NCBI RefSeq assembly: GCF_932526225.1
Contig: NC_064048.1
Span: 10,286,188-10,350,187 of the forward strand
DNA from: Nematostella vectensis
Lineage: Eukaryota; Cnidaria; Anthozoa; Actiniaria; Edwardsiidae
DNA length: 64,000 nt
Direction of reading: 5' to 3'
Positions 11,444-24,000 of the stretch are shown here, one piece after another. Position numbers and translations under genes: made by a program. Each line of letters opens with the position of its first letter. Position 1 is the stretch's first letter. A model generated the notes under the pieces. It was not told where the DNA came from and did not search any database. It worked only from the letters and a program-made list of their open reading frames with translations.

Positions 11444-12344
11444 AAAAACGTATACATATGGGTTGTTCTAGCGACGATTTATGTCTTCATGTGAACGTAA
11501 TTTGTATTTTTGGCAGTCTTTGGTTCAGCGAATTTTTCGGGAAAAGGTTCGGAACTCGCCACCATTCGTGTGATAAGTTCGTAACCGATAGTAGACTAGT
11601 TCCCAGTCCTCTCACGACCAAGGGCAACCTGCCAGTGCTGAAAAACGCAAGACTAGTTCCAGTACCGCGCGGTTATACCAGCCTTTTTGTTTGGTAATGG
11701 CGGCTTTTTACCGGCGACATGTCACATTTTGGCGAATGCTAAGAAAACTAGACCAAACCTAAGGCTATAATTTTCTTTATGACTCCTTCATTATCACACA
11801 AATCTGTCATCTTTTGTACAGTATGGTTTTAATGCTGTACGGTTAGTTAAATCAGCGACTGAAGTCAGCCTTTCGTACCTTTTCTCGAATGTTTCAACAC
11901 TACGATTGTGCTTGTTTTCGCCAGATCACGCGCATGCGCATACGTTCAGCACTGTCGGGCAACCTGGGTGATGGAAGCGAAGCTCGACCGCATAAACAGG
12001 AGAACGGCGGACGGGAAACCAGCATCCAGAAGAATCTCAAAGGTCGGTTTTATCATAGCTTAGCGCTTTATTTATCACTCCTATTTAGAATCCTAGCAAG
12101 TGCGAGAGAGAATCCATTTATATACTCAAGGGCAAACCAGACAAAATGTTCGTGTATCGAATAATATTTTTAATTTGTTTTCCCAACTTGTGTTTAAAGC
12201 CAATTTCTTGAAGCTGTTGTCATAGATTGATCTGGTTCCGTTTTAGCCGTGATTCATAACGGTTCAGGCGATTTTCCTCCCTCATCTCGGTTCACCTCCT
12301 CCCCACTCGTAATAAAATACAACAGGGTAGGAAGCTCCACGCCC
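11444..12344. other. No gene recognised
   Basis: Non-coding by inspection. Short open frames here show no family signature. A perfect 25-bp tandem duplication, tagaatagtttctaaacacatcaat written once per copy as two adjacent copies, occurs further on near 12425-12475. Confidence 0.5.
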
Positions 12345-13480
12345 TGGCAATCACAACTTCGACTCTTCGAGGCAACATTTTCGGCAGAAAACGGACAGCT
12401 TTTCCCTTCAAAATCTATTGATGCGTTTAGAATAGTTTCTAAACACATCAATTAGAATAGTTTCTAAACACATCAATTAAAGAAAATAATCCAAAAGACC
12501 AGAAAGTCGAAATTCGCTGCAAAGTCGTAATTTATCTTTCAGGGTGCTGCTAGTCCATCCCCTGAGCGCGGTCGGGGCCTGGACACAAAACAGAATACAA
12601 TAGTCTCAGCGGTTGCCATAGCACATTGCATTGTGTTCTGTATTGTTTCCAGGGGGTCGTTTCTCAAAAGCCCTGATAAACCTGGAAAGTCACCCGGTAA
12701 GCCCCCGATAAACTTTATGGGTGTTTCTCAAAACGGCCGCTATTTTCGGGTCCGGAAAAAATCCCAGTAACTCGCCTGGTAACTTACGGGAGCTCAAGAG
12801 CTCCCATTAACTTACAGGGAATTACTTAATGCGAAAATTGATACCCAAAACGATGTTTTTCCTTAATATTTTCAGCTGAATTTAAAGATCAACTATTCGT
12901 CTTGAATTAGCCAAGTTGAAATACCCAATATGGTGCTTTTTTCCGATTAAGTCTCGCCATTTTCAAGTTGTGTCGAGTTGTAGTGAGTTTTCATCACCTG
13001 AGGAAACCATTCCACTGCCGGATAAGAAGTTACCCAATCACGGCTAACATCATTTTATGGGATTCCCTATCAACCAATCAGGTTTCTTTTCTGTCAAATG
13101 ATTTGACATTTAGCTGTCACAGTGCGCCTAAAAAAATGTAAACAGCTGTGCGAAGGTGTTGGAAGTTTTGCTACAAAATGAGACTTTATCTACTTGTTCT
13201 TTGTCTTTTTTTCGAAGAGTGCCAATGCCACAGCAGTGTTTAGGGTACTAATTGTCTACAGACATCGACAAATCTACGATTTTATTGATTAATTTACTTA
13301 TCGGGAACCGTAAACAACCGGGACCCTACCGATAGCTTTGAGAAACGCTCTTCCTCACCCGGTAAAGTATCCCGTAAACTCTCCCGGTACCCTAACGGGC
13401 CCGGTAATTACCGGGGGAAAAGCTGTCTGTTTTCTGCCAAAAAAGTTGCCTCTAAGAGTCAAAGTGATCTCGTGATTTCT
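12345..13480. repeat. Segment bounded by ~60-bp inverted repeats, with inner Gly/Cys-rich-looking ccgg inverted repeats
   Basis: The left flank (about 12345-12407, with gaggcaacattttcggcag and acggacagcttttccc) is the inverted counterpart of about 13418-13480 (gggaaaagctgtctgt, ctgccaaaaaagttgcctc). A second inverted pair lies inside: gtttctcaaaagccctgat near 12659 and atagctttgagaaacgctc near 13334, both next to ccggtaa-rich DNA. Nested inverted repeats with no coding region suggest a non-autonomous transposon, possibly one inserted into another. No target duplication was identified. Confidence 0.5.
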
Positions 13481-13923
13481 GAGTATAAATTAGTACTTGT
13501 CGTCAGTTTATGATTTTCTGATTTTTGAAACTCGTGAAATGTGCAGGGTCCCCCCTTACCGCCCCTGTACAGTTGTTTGACAAAAAGTTGTCGTCAACCG
13601 CCTTTGCGACTACACGACAAGCCCGCATGTAAGCATGGGTAAAAACCACTGAAGCTCTATAGCTCTGCAAAGCTATAGCTCTTTGTTTTTTTTTTTTTCA
13701 CTTACAAATATGTATAAATTCCTATATGTTTGCTGACCACCCATGTAATTTAGTCCTAGACTATGATAATGGGTAATAAACTGATTATTATTATTAAGTT
13801 TATAAAGTAAAATATAATATTTATCAATAAAATGGTTACTCAAGTATTTATATTTGGTGTTTAATAATAAATATATATCTTTTTTTAGAGTTTTTTTTAG
13901 CTGCAGTTTAGGGTCTGTTGTGA

Positions 13924-14715
13924 ATGATGGAATTTAAGAGGGAAGACCATATGCATGAGTTTGATGAAAAGCAATCCTCGAGGCAATTTAATCAACAAGA
14001 CCTCCAAGATATGCAGGTTAAAGATGAGCCAGAGTTGCTTGACTTTCAAAGTGTAGTAATAGAAGCATCAAAGCTGCTGGAGACCTGTTCTGATTCACAG
14101 AAGCCCAAAAAATCTTCTGACAAGAAATTATTCCAATGTAAGGAATGTGGAAAGTGTATCACATCCAATTATAGCTTAAAGGAACATTTGCGGATTCATT
14201 CTGGCGAGAAGCCTTTGAAATGTTATGAATGTGGCAAGTGTTTTTCACATAACAGTTCATTGGTGGAGCATCTTCGAGTTCATTCTGGAGAAAAACCATA
14301 TAAATGTGATATATGTGGCAGAAAATTTTCACTCTCCAGTAACCGTGATAAACACTTTCGGCTTCATACTAATGAGAAACCCTTTAGATGTGATCATTGT
14401 GGCAAATGCTTCACACATTCTGGGAACTTGAAGGAGCATATAAGACGTCATTCTGGTGAAAAACCTTACAAGTGTGATGAATGTGGTAAAAGCTTTGCTT
14501 TTTCTAATAGCTTGTCAAGGCATCTTAAGGTTCATTCTGGTGAAAAGCCACATAAATGCAGTGAGTGTGGCAAGTGCTTTGCACGTAACTATAACTTAAA
14601 AGAGCATCTGAGGGTCCATTCAGGTGAAAAACCATTTGAATGTGATAAATGTGGCAAGACATTTTCACGTTCTAGTGATATAAGTAAGCATCAGTGCAAT
14701 GATTTGGCTGAGTAA
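13924..14715 (+). CDS. C2H2 zinc-finger protein, seven fingers
   Basis: Intact 263-residue ORF in one exon. An in-frame TGA immediately precedes the ATG at 13924, so the start cannot lie further upstream; a second ATG follows at 13927. An acceptor-like tttttttttag just before 13901 suggests a spliced 5' UTR. Residues 1-68 are acidic/polar and contain VKDE (32-35), a SUMO-consensus-like motif. Seven Kruppel-type fingers follow from residue 71 to the end, joined by HSGEKP linkers (HTNEKP after finger 3). Finger 1 uses C72, C75, H88 and H92. The last finger is cut short and ends HQC, so its fourth ligand would be Cys after a one-residue gap or be missing. It is predicted to be a nuclear DNA-binding protein; the target and orthology are unknown. 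A lineage-specific expanded family is likely. Confidence 0.93.
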   Translation: MMEFKREDHMHEFDEKQSSRQFNQQDLQDMQVKDEPELLDFQSVVIEASKLLETCSDSQKPKKSSDKKLFQCKECGKCITSNYSLKEHLRIHSGEKPLKCYECGKCFSHNSSLVEHLRVHSGEKPYKCDICGRKFSLSSNRDKHFRLHTNEKPFRCDHCGKCFTHSGNLKEHIRRHSGEKPYKCDECGKSFAFSNSLSRHLKVHSGEKPHKCSECGKCFARNYNLKEHLRVHSGEKPFECDKCGKTFSRSSDISKHQCNDLAE

Positions 14716-15449
14716 GCATTTTGATTTAGGTGTTTAGTTACTATTAATCATTATACTATAGAAACAAATACACTCAACCATGATTCCTGTGATCTGGTTT
14801 GTTGGCTACTCTCTATTTATCCAGTAAGAGTAAACTATGATTGAACACTTGTCATCGGTTGGATTCGTTCCTTTCTCTAGCAGCTCATGGCCTCTACAAA
14901 ATCGGTTTCCTTTCACTTGATGCGCCATAATTGCTTTAGTGGTAGAATTATCAGGCGCTAATATTGGCAACTGCATTACATTTCTTTAAAGGCAGCAGCA
15001 GTTGAACATGACTAGTTGTATTAAACTCAAAATAGTATTGGTATTGGGCTCGAGATGCAGTTTTATTTTTCCCCCTAATGGTTTTGTTTTAAAACAATAC
15101 CCATAAGCCAATAGTTTAAAAATAGAGAACTGCAACAAATTTGAATGGAAGGTAGTCTGTGAGTGCATTGTGTTCACCTTTATAACATCTGACACACGTT
15201 TTTTTTTGGTTATCCAAAGGTTTAATTCATGTTAACGCTTGTAACAAACTAAAAGCTGGGGAGGGAATTCTTTCAGGGTAAGAAAAATGTGGGGTTATAA
15301 ATAGAATGAAATGTGGCTCATTATTGCTATTATAAAAACCTTTTCAAAGTTATCCAGTAAACCCACATTCTCCTACATTAATATGAAGACCTTTCCATGA
15401 CACTAATAAACACTTGTCTAAAATAAATAGTAAACTTACAAAAGACGAT

Positions 15450-15482
<33 letters not shown>

Positions 15483-15938
15483 ACGATGATGATTATGATG
15501 ATAGGGCAAAAAGGACTTGTTTAGAGTTCGAGAGCTGATCAAAAGGTTTTTTAGATAATACCTTAAAATCTTCTCTTAAAATATATTACATAATTCATTT
15601 TTTTATTATTGATAATGATAATATTTTTATGATCATAACTGTTATCTTATTATTGTGGAGCAATGAATGGGGGACTTGCACTAAGAAATCAAGTGGCATT
15701 AGAGTGGAAAACTTCTGCACGTGCTGGCTTTCAGCGGCAAGATCAGTTGACACTTTCTGGCATTATCTGTGTTTACTTGGGGTTGAAGTTTGCCACTCAA
15801 AAAGGCTCGTGATTTCTGATGGTAAGTCACAGATAAGGACCACAAAGGAATATTGAGCTAGTTGAAATATCTGAGGAAAACTAGAGCAAGCAATCCTTGG
15901 CTAAAAGGCACGCATTCAAGAAAACAATCGAGCATGAT
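14716..15938. other. Zinc-finger 3' flank, with (GAT)n microsatellite at 15450-15503
   Basis: Mostly AT-rich non-coding sequence. A GAT/ATG triplet run with three interruptions lies at about 15450-15503. Open frames at 15629-15856 have no recognisable signature. Confidence 0.6.
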
Positions 15939-16868
15939 GGTAGGTCCCTTACCCTCGTTGTCAGATATCATATGATCGGTTCATACCCTCCATGTCAGCT
16001 ATCAAATGGTCGGTCCCTCCCACCGTCAGATATCAAACGGTCGGTCCCTTACCCTCCCCGTCAGATTTCAATGGTTGGTCCCTTCCCTCCCTGTCATATA
16101 TCAAATGGTTGGTCCCTTACCCTACCCATCAGATATCAAATGGTCAGCCCCTTACCCTCCCTGTCAGATATCAAATGCATGGTCGGTCCATTACCCTCCC
16201 TGTCAGCTATCAAATGGACGGTCCCTTACCCTCCACGTCAGATATAAAATGGCCCATCCCTTACCCTCTCCGTCAGATATCGAATGGCCCATCCCTTACC
16301 CTCTCCGTCAGATATCAAATGGTTGGTCCCTTACCCTCCCCATCAGATATCAAATGGTCGGTCTCTTACCCTCCCCGTCAGATATAAAATGGTCGGCCCC
16401 TTACCCTTCCCGTCAGATATCAAATGGTCGGTCCCTTACCCTCCCCGTCAGATATCAAATAGTCGGTCCCTTACTCTCCCCGTCAGATATCAAATGGTCG
16501 GTCCCTTACCCTCCCCGTCAGATATCAAATGGTCGGTCCCTTACCCTCCCTGTCAGGTATCAAATAGTCGGTCCCTTACCCTCCCCGTCAGATATAAAAT
16601 GGCCCGTCCCTTACCCTCCCCGTCAGATATCAAATGGTCGGTCCCTTACCCTCCCCGTCAGATATCAAATAGTCGGTCCCTTACCCTCCCTGTCAGGTAT
16701 CAAATAGTCGGTCCCTTACCCTCCCCATCAGATATAAAATGGCCCGTCCCTTACCCTCTCCGTCAGGTATCAAATAGTCGGTCCCTTACCCTCCCTGTCA
16801 GGTATAAAATGGCCCGTCCCTTACCCTTCCCGTCAGATATCAAATGGTCGGTCCCTCACCGTCAACTA
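15939..16868. repeat. 35-bp satellite array, about 26 copies
   Basis: The consensus unit begins tcggtcccttaccctccccg and ends tcagatatcaaatgg (35 bp). Variants alternate ggtcggtccc with ggcccgtccc or agtcggtccc, suggesting a higher-order pattern of several units in the right half. Copies at the left end are more diverged. It lies downstream of SHANK and overlaps no recognised exon. Open frames through it are repeat artefacts. Confidence 0.95.
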
Positions 16869-17239
16869 TAACTATAAACACCGCCAACTACACCGGTCTT
16901 GGCTATGAGAAAGGGGTCGCTTCGCCTGTTAGCTACACACAGCCAAGACAGGCAAGTCAGTAAACAAGCTAGCCTCTGGTACCCAGTGTAATGAACACTC
17001 AAACTGACTCAAATTAATTGTTTAATCGTAGAAAAATAGTTGCTTATTCAATCAAAGATAAATCTATGCTTATTTACAATACAAAAGTCTCTATTTACTC
17101 GTTAAGAGTAGCCTTACCATCTTAATAAACTCTATATTAACTTGGCTCTTCCCTTTTTATCTCGTCTTGATTTTTATGTAAACACGTGACATAACAAGGC
17201 TGTGTTTTTAGATTCGTTGGTCATCCTGTGGTGACTATG

Positions 17240-18075
17240 TTTTTTGCAATAGCTTGATTTCAGTGGGTGGGTGAGATTAGCCACTGAGTTCACCATGGTC
17301 CCCCTGTGGTTAGCAATTCGATTCTAGAGGGTGGGTAAGTTTAGCCACTGAGTTCACCATGGTCACCCTGTGGTTAGCAGTTCGATTCTAGAGGGTGGGT
17401 TAGTTTAGCCACTGAGTTCACCATGGTCACCCTGTGGTTAGCAGCTTGATTCTAGAGGGTGGGTAAGTTTAGCCACTGAGTTCACCATGGTCCCCCTGTG
17501 GTTAGCAATTCGATTCTAGAGGGTGAGTTAGTTTAGACACTGAGTTCACCATGGTCACCCTGTGGTTAGCAGTTGGATTCTAGAAAGTGGGTAAGTTTAG
17601 CCACTGAGTTCACCATGGTCCCCCTGTGGTTAGCAATTCGATTCTAGAGGGTGGGTAAGTTTAGCCACTGAGTTCACCATGGTCACCCTGTGGTTAGCAG
17701 TTGGATTCTAGAGGGTGGGTAAGTTTAGCCACTGAGTTCACCATGGTCACCCTGTGGTTAGCAATTCGATTCTAGAGGGTGGGTTAGTTTAGCCACTGAG
17801 TTCACCATGGTCACCCTGTGGTTAGCAGTTGGATTCTAGAGGGTGGGTAAGTTTAGCCACTGAGTTCACCATGGTCACCCTGTGGTTAGCAGTTGGATTC
17901 TAGAGGGTGGGTAAGTTTAGCCACTGAGTTCACCATGGTCACCCTGTGGTTAGCAGTTGGATTCTAGAGGGTGGGTAAGTTTAGCCACTGAGTTCACCAT
18001 GGTCACCCTGTGGTTAGCAGTTGGATTCTAGAGGGTGGGTAAGTTTAGCCACTGAATTTTCCATGGTCATCCTGT
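17240..18075. repeat. 64-bp array repeating the 3' end of the SHANK coding sequence
   Basis: About 13 copies. On the minus strand the unit begins ccacagggtgaccatggt and ends ccaactgctaa (64 bp). The copy at the right edge is the real end of SHANK exon 19, coding HRMTMENSVAKLTHPLESNC and the stop. Each further copy therefore carries a version of the last helix-coding DNA of the SAM region and its stop codon, now in 3' UTR or downstream DNA. The copies differ at a few positions only. Confidence 0.95.
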
Positions 18076-21000
18076 GGCCGAGACTCTTGACTCCAAGCTC
18101 TTTCATCTCGGCTTTGCTGAGTTCTGGTAAGTGGCAACCTTGTATGTCGTTTTCACGGAATGTTTCTACGTATTGGTGGAAGCCCAGGGACTCAAGCCAC
18201 GAGCAGACATCGTCACATGACCACTCCGTCAGAGGCTTGACCAGGAAGTGTTCCCTGGAAACAATAATGAACAAGGCATTCAATTTTGCGCTCTGTGGAA
18301 ACAATCATGAACTGGGCATTCAATACAATGCTTTGTGCTCCGTCGAAGTAATAATAAACAAGGCATTCAAATGGAAAACAATAAACGAGGCATTCAATAC
18401 AATACTTTTCGCTCCGTGAAAACTAAAATGAACATGGTATTCAATACAATGCTTTGCGCTCCATGAGAAACAATAATGAACAAGGAAAGTGCTTGATATT
18501 CTGTTGGAATAATCATGAACAACAGATTGACGCGATTGACTCACCGTTTAGGGGAAGATTTGAAGGCAGTAGGCGCACTAATGACTTTATTCTAGAAGAG
18601 AGGGACACAGGTTTTAAGTACCGGGAAGATCTCAGGTAATAACAATAACAACGCTCATGAAAGTATAACAATAAATTAGCATCAATAGGTTATCACATTT
18701 AGAGTTGCTCCATGAACATCCCCTACATTTCTATTTAGCCCCTAGACTCCTCTTTCTTACATTTAGATTTAGCCGCTGACCGCCCCTCTACATTTCTATT
18801 TAGCACCTAGGCTCTCCTTACATTTAGATTTAGCCGCTGAACCCCCCTCTACATTTCTATTTAGCACCTAGGCTCTCCTTATATATTTAGATTTAGCCCA
18901 TAGACCCTCCTTACATCTAGATTTAGCCCATAGACCCTCCTTACATCTAGATTTAGCCCATAGACCCTCCTTAAATTTAGATTTAGCCGATAGACCCCCC
19001 TTGGCAAGAGCTAAAACTGTTGAACCCTTAAAATCTGTGGTTAATAACATGACAACTGTCCAACATGGATATAATTTGAGATCAGGAAATGAGAAAATAA
19101 TAGGACCGCAAGCTAAAACTTGTAGGTTTAGAGGTTTTGTGACTGTGCGCTATTGTTAGTTTCTGTGTGACGACCTCTCACTTGTAATTCAGCCATGATA
19201 GCTGCAATGGTGTAGAAATAAACATATATTATTATTATTATTATTATTATTATTACATTTATATTCAGCCCATACACCCTCCTTACATTTATATTTAGCC
19301 CATGGACGCTCCTTACATCCATATTTAGCCCATACACCCTCCTTACATTTAGGTTTAACCCATACACCCTCCTTACATTCATATTTAGCCCATAGACCCC
19401 CCTTACATTTATATAAAGCCCATACACCCCCCTTACATTAATATTCAGCCCATACACCCTCCTTACATTTAGATTTAGCCCATAGACCCCCATTACATTA
19501 ATATTCAGCCCATACACCCTCCTTGTATAGATTTTGCCCATAGACCCCCTAACATTCAGATTCTTCCCATAGACCCCCTAACATTCAGATTTAGCACCTG
19601 GAGCCATACTCTCCTAAGCAGTCGTTCTGACTCCAGCCTCGCGTGACAGAGGTGAGAATGCCTGCGTACGAGACTAATGGCCACATTTCGCAGTCAGGTA
19701 AGATATAGCCCCTGGATCCAGAAGAAAAAGTTGAGAACAATAAGCCTTACACCCCCTATCACTACAGCGTGTAAATACGAGTATCAGAGACAAAAGAGAG
19801 CTAAAGTCAACACGAACGGCATCAAAAACGGCGCGCGGCGCGCGTAGAATGTAAAAATAGGGAAAATGCCGTTCGAGATTTCCTGTCACGGACGTCAACG
19901 CCGTTTTTCAGCAATTCGTGAGCGCGCGCGCCGTTTTTGATGCAGTTCGTGTTGACTTGCTTGAGCTCTCTAAAGACTGTCGTCGCGAACGGCAGATAGA
20001 ACACGTAACATACCTGGTCGAGTTCCGGTAGTGGCGGCGGTGGTATTAACTCACTGCTCAAGTGATCATGTGAAATCTCGTCCTCCTGTAGAAACTCGGG
20101 CGGTGGGGGCAGGCTAGGGGATGGGATCTCAAGAAAGCGGGAATCATCGTTGAACTCGTCAGGAGGAGGAGGGAGGTCAAATTCCTCGTCCGCATCTACT
20201 CCCCTTTCGGCGACGTGATCAAGGTACGAGTCGAAGCTGGGTGGTGTTACAACAGGTTTAAACGGTTTCGCAAGAATACCCGCTGGCTTGGGTGCAGTGG
20301 CGGGTTTGGCAGATACCTTAGGTGGTGCAGGGAGAGTCTTGATGACCGTAATAGGGTAGGCTGAGGAGGGTTCTGTCGGATAACGGGACTCATAAGGGGA
20401 GTGTGACTCATAAGGCAAGCGTGACTCAGCCGGCAAGCGTGACTCAGCAGGCAACCGTGACTCGGCGGATGAGCGTGACTCAGTGGTCGAGCGTGACTGG
20501 AAGGAAGAGTTTGACTCAAATGGAGAGCGCGACTCCAAAGGCAAGCGTGGCTCACACGGTGACGGTGACCGTGGGCTCACAGGGGAAGACCCCCCTGACC
20601 TATCCTTTTTCAGCATGAGTTTGATTTTGAGTCCTGTCGACGTTGTGATAGTTCTCTCCACAAGCTCGTCCACGTCGCCTGGTGTGTCCTGCGCGCTCCC
20701 TGCAGGCGAGGAAGTGATAACAGAATGTGTGTCGAGTGTCGCTTGTTCCTGCCTCCTTCCTGCAGACGAGGAAGTAATAAGGGGCGCTAAATTGGGCCTA
20801 TTACCCGTATTTCCATCCGTATTGACGCCTTCTGTTGCATTCCCAAGTGTCGAGAATTTATTGGTACGTAAAGGCGAGCTAGGATTTACATTCACAGAAT
20901 TTTCCTGGTGCTTGTTGGGGCTAGGGGGTTCAGTTTCAACCTCCTCAATTCCACCCCTCCCCCGTACATCTTCTAGGGAGAACCCAGTTCGGATACGCTC

Positions 21001-24000
21001 GGTGCTTGCATTTAAGCTCTCCTCAGACGGGGAGCCAGAGCTGTACTCGTACCAAGGTCGAGTGTGACTCCCCCCGCTTGACTTAAGTACCCCATTTTCG
21101 TCACTACTCCCCTGGAAGGATACAGGGGGAGTAACAACTTCCATAGCAGAATTAGAGTCGCTACTGTTCCACGAATTCAAGCTCCAGTTCTCGCTCTCAA
21201 CTTCTCGACGGATCATGTCATCAAACAACATCATGGTACGATCTTCTTCTGTATTCACACCGGGCTCTAAGCGCTCCGGCGAGTTATCGATTGACGTAGG
21301 AGGAAATAATGACTTTCGAGGAGAAGAATCAGATTCTGTTCGGATAAATATAGGCTTATGTCTCGGGGAAGGGCTTTTCTTTTTGGGCGGCACCGGGGGC
21401 GGTGGTTTCCGTGCCGGCTTGCTGTCTTGGGCTGGTCGATTGATTGGGATATTGGGTGAATCATTGGCTGGTCGGTTGATTGGGATATTGGGTGAATCAT
21501 TGGCTGGTCGGTTGATGGGGATATTGGGTGAATCATTGGCTGGTCGGTTGATGGGGATATTGGGTGAATCATTGGCTGGTCGGTTGATGGGGATATTGGT
21601 TGAATCATTGGGCTCGTCGTCCCATGAGGAGGGGGAGTCGGGATGCTCAGCCTCCGCGGCGAGTCTGGCCGCGCGCGCAGCCACAGCCTTAGCGAGCATA
21701 TCCGAGTGCTGGGAGCCGAATGTCGGCGTTGTCTTGTTGCTATGTCCACCCAGCTTGCCCAAGGGCTGTATACTAGGCTTCGATGCGCGCGCAGGTTGGC
21801 TATCCACAGACTTGAGTTTCCCCCGTTTGGCGTTCAACGCGTCAGTGGTGATAAGGCCCGACAGTACAGGAGTCATGGGAATATTATTCTTTTTAACCAG
21901 TTTTTCCTGTTGCTTGACAGGTTTTTCGGGTTGCTGGTTGCGTTTCAAGCCCATGGTTGGCGGGGCTGGTGGGGGAGCAGGAGGGGCCTGGACACTAGGT
22001 ACGGGAGGGGGCTGGGGAGGTTTAGCTTGAGTAGTATTTCGCACTTGCGTACTATGCTCGTTACCACTGTTCAGGCTGCCCTCATGCAAATTATCATCGT
22101 TCAGCTTCGCCATGATATCCGAGCGTACCTTGTCCATTGCCCGAGTCCTTGCCGTAATCTTGGCAGGTGCACTGGCCTTACGCGTGCGCTGATCGAACTC
22201 ATCAGAGCACTGGGTCAGCCTCTTGTCCATTCGCTTGGTTCTTGCCGCTACAGCTTGTTGCAGGGCGGATGAGAGCGAAACGGGTCTACTAGAGTCCAGG
22301 CTGTGACGCCTGTCACTAGCGGAGGAGCCATCGTCTCGCGACCTTGTCTCCTCGTTGTTTGTTACCTCTATGGGCGTTGCGATAATGGGAGCATCACGAC
22401 TGGACATGGATGTCTCAACATAGGAGTCCCTACGACCAGGCGTACCAGGCATGGCGAGATTAGGAACATCCTGCCGAGAAATAGGCCTTTCCGCATATGG
22501 CGCACTCGTACAAGGCGTCGCGATAATAGGGATATCTTGCTTGGACCCACGCCTCTCAACAAAAGGGGCTCTGCTTCCAGGCGTGGCCGCTAAGATGGTA
22601 TCGTTGTCTAAGACGTCGTAATCCCGCAAAGGTATGTAGTCCGGTGCTGGAGGCGGTTGAATTGCCATGTCTGGGGTGGAGTGACTGCTAAGCTGCGTTC
22701 TCACGGAGAGCTTGCCAGGATCCTCGGACATAGAGCGCGACAAATGGATTTTGTGATCGGGAACCTGCGGGATTTTATACGGGACAGCCGTGCTCACGGG
22801 ACGCCTCCTGATTGGTTCAGTATTTGGCGCTATGGGGATATTTTGCATGGAGTGAGATCGCTCAATAGGTTGATTCGGCGGCGTGCGACTGGCCTTGGTT
22901 TTCCCGTTGAATTTGAATTGTGCAGCAGCGCGTGCGTTGCTTGATTTGCGACGTTGGAGCGTATGCCAGGGCGAGTCTTTCGTTACAGTTATAACGCTGT
23001 CCACACCCAAGTTGGCGGGCTCATCATGGTTCAGACCCGTATCTACAGCAAGAATTAAGACGAAAATTATCCATTTAAACAAACATTGGAGATTAATCAT
23101 GATAAGATTTTCACATGCGCGATTGAAATCTGGTTGATTGACATGTGTGTGATTAACAAGTGTGTGATTGACAGATGGCGCATTGGCATATGGGTGATTG
23201 ACAGATGGGTGATTGACATGTTCATAACGTACCGAAGAGTGACGGGCGGCTGTTAGTGCGCAAGCGTCCAAGTGTGAGCGTGGTGGACGGGTCACGTGCC
23301 GGTAGTGGAGGTGGCTTTTTCCCTGTCAAGTAAGAGTTATATCAGACATTGCTCATTCTCGGTATGTAGCCAACTATATACACCTTTTTTTTTAATAAAG
23401 ACGATAAATAAAATAATCGCATTATCTTTCTACACTTTCAGGTATTCTGTAGACATGTAACGATACCCAACGTAGTTTATGCTACATAGTTAACAGTCAT
23501 AAGCCTGGCCAAGCTTTCAAACATGTTGGTCAAACATTGAAAACGAACTCTCGCGTTGGCATGACCACAAGCACACGCACACGCACTTTTTCCGTAATAA
23601 ATAAAGGAGAGGTCAAAAGTTGCGCCATGGGAACTCTGGCTGAATAAAAGTACGAAGCACGCGTAGTATTGTTTGATGGCTGGCTAAACGGCAAAACCTG
23701 TACGTTCAACAGGAATGTTTGATAAACATGTTTCAATTCTTTTAAACATCCCGTGGAAGCCAATTGAGTGTCGTGTTTTGTGGGTGGCTCAAGGTACGAT
23801 TGGCGTTAAACGGTACGTCTGAAAACATGATTAAATGATAGCCAGGCCTGTATAAGCATGTAATACCTGGTAGCCAGGCCTGTATAAGCATGTAATACCT
23901 GGTAGCCAGGCCTGTATAAGCATGTATATACCTGGTAGTCGTAATGAACCGCAAGAAAGGGCATCATCGTACGGTAGACCGTTGACTGCGGGGGGGACCG

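Noticed and set aside
15939-16868. CRISPR-like appearance of regularly repeated units
   Set aside because: Units are head-to-tail without unique spacers, in a eukaryotic genome; the same holds for the 54-, 64-, 67- and 93-bp arrays.
15897-16871. Long plus-strand open frames of 116-233 codons with SLTLPVRYQMVGPLPSPSDIK-like repeats
   Set aside because: They are the three frames of the 35-bp satellite; all frames stay open only because the unit lacks stops.
20483-23137. Several plus-strand frames up to 271 codons
   Set aside because: Antisense shadows of the large SHANK exon, which has clear domain motifs and phase-matched splice sites on the minus strand.
23043-23295. Upstream extension of the large SHANK frame (HVNHPSVNHPYAN repeats, hydrophobic stretch)
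   Set aside because: A strong acceptor (cttaattcttgctgtag) at 23043 and phase agreement with exon 16 show this part is intron; the hydrophobic stretch is the pyrimidine tract, not a signal peptide.
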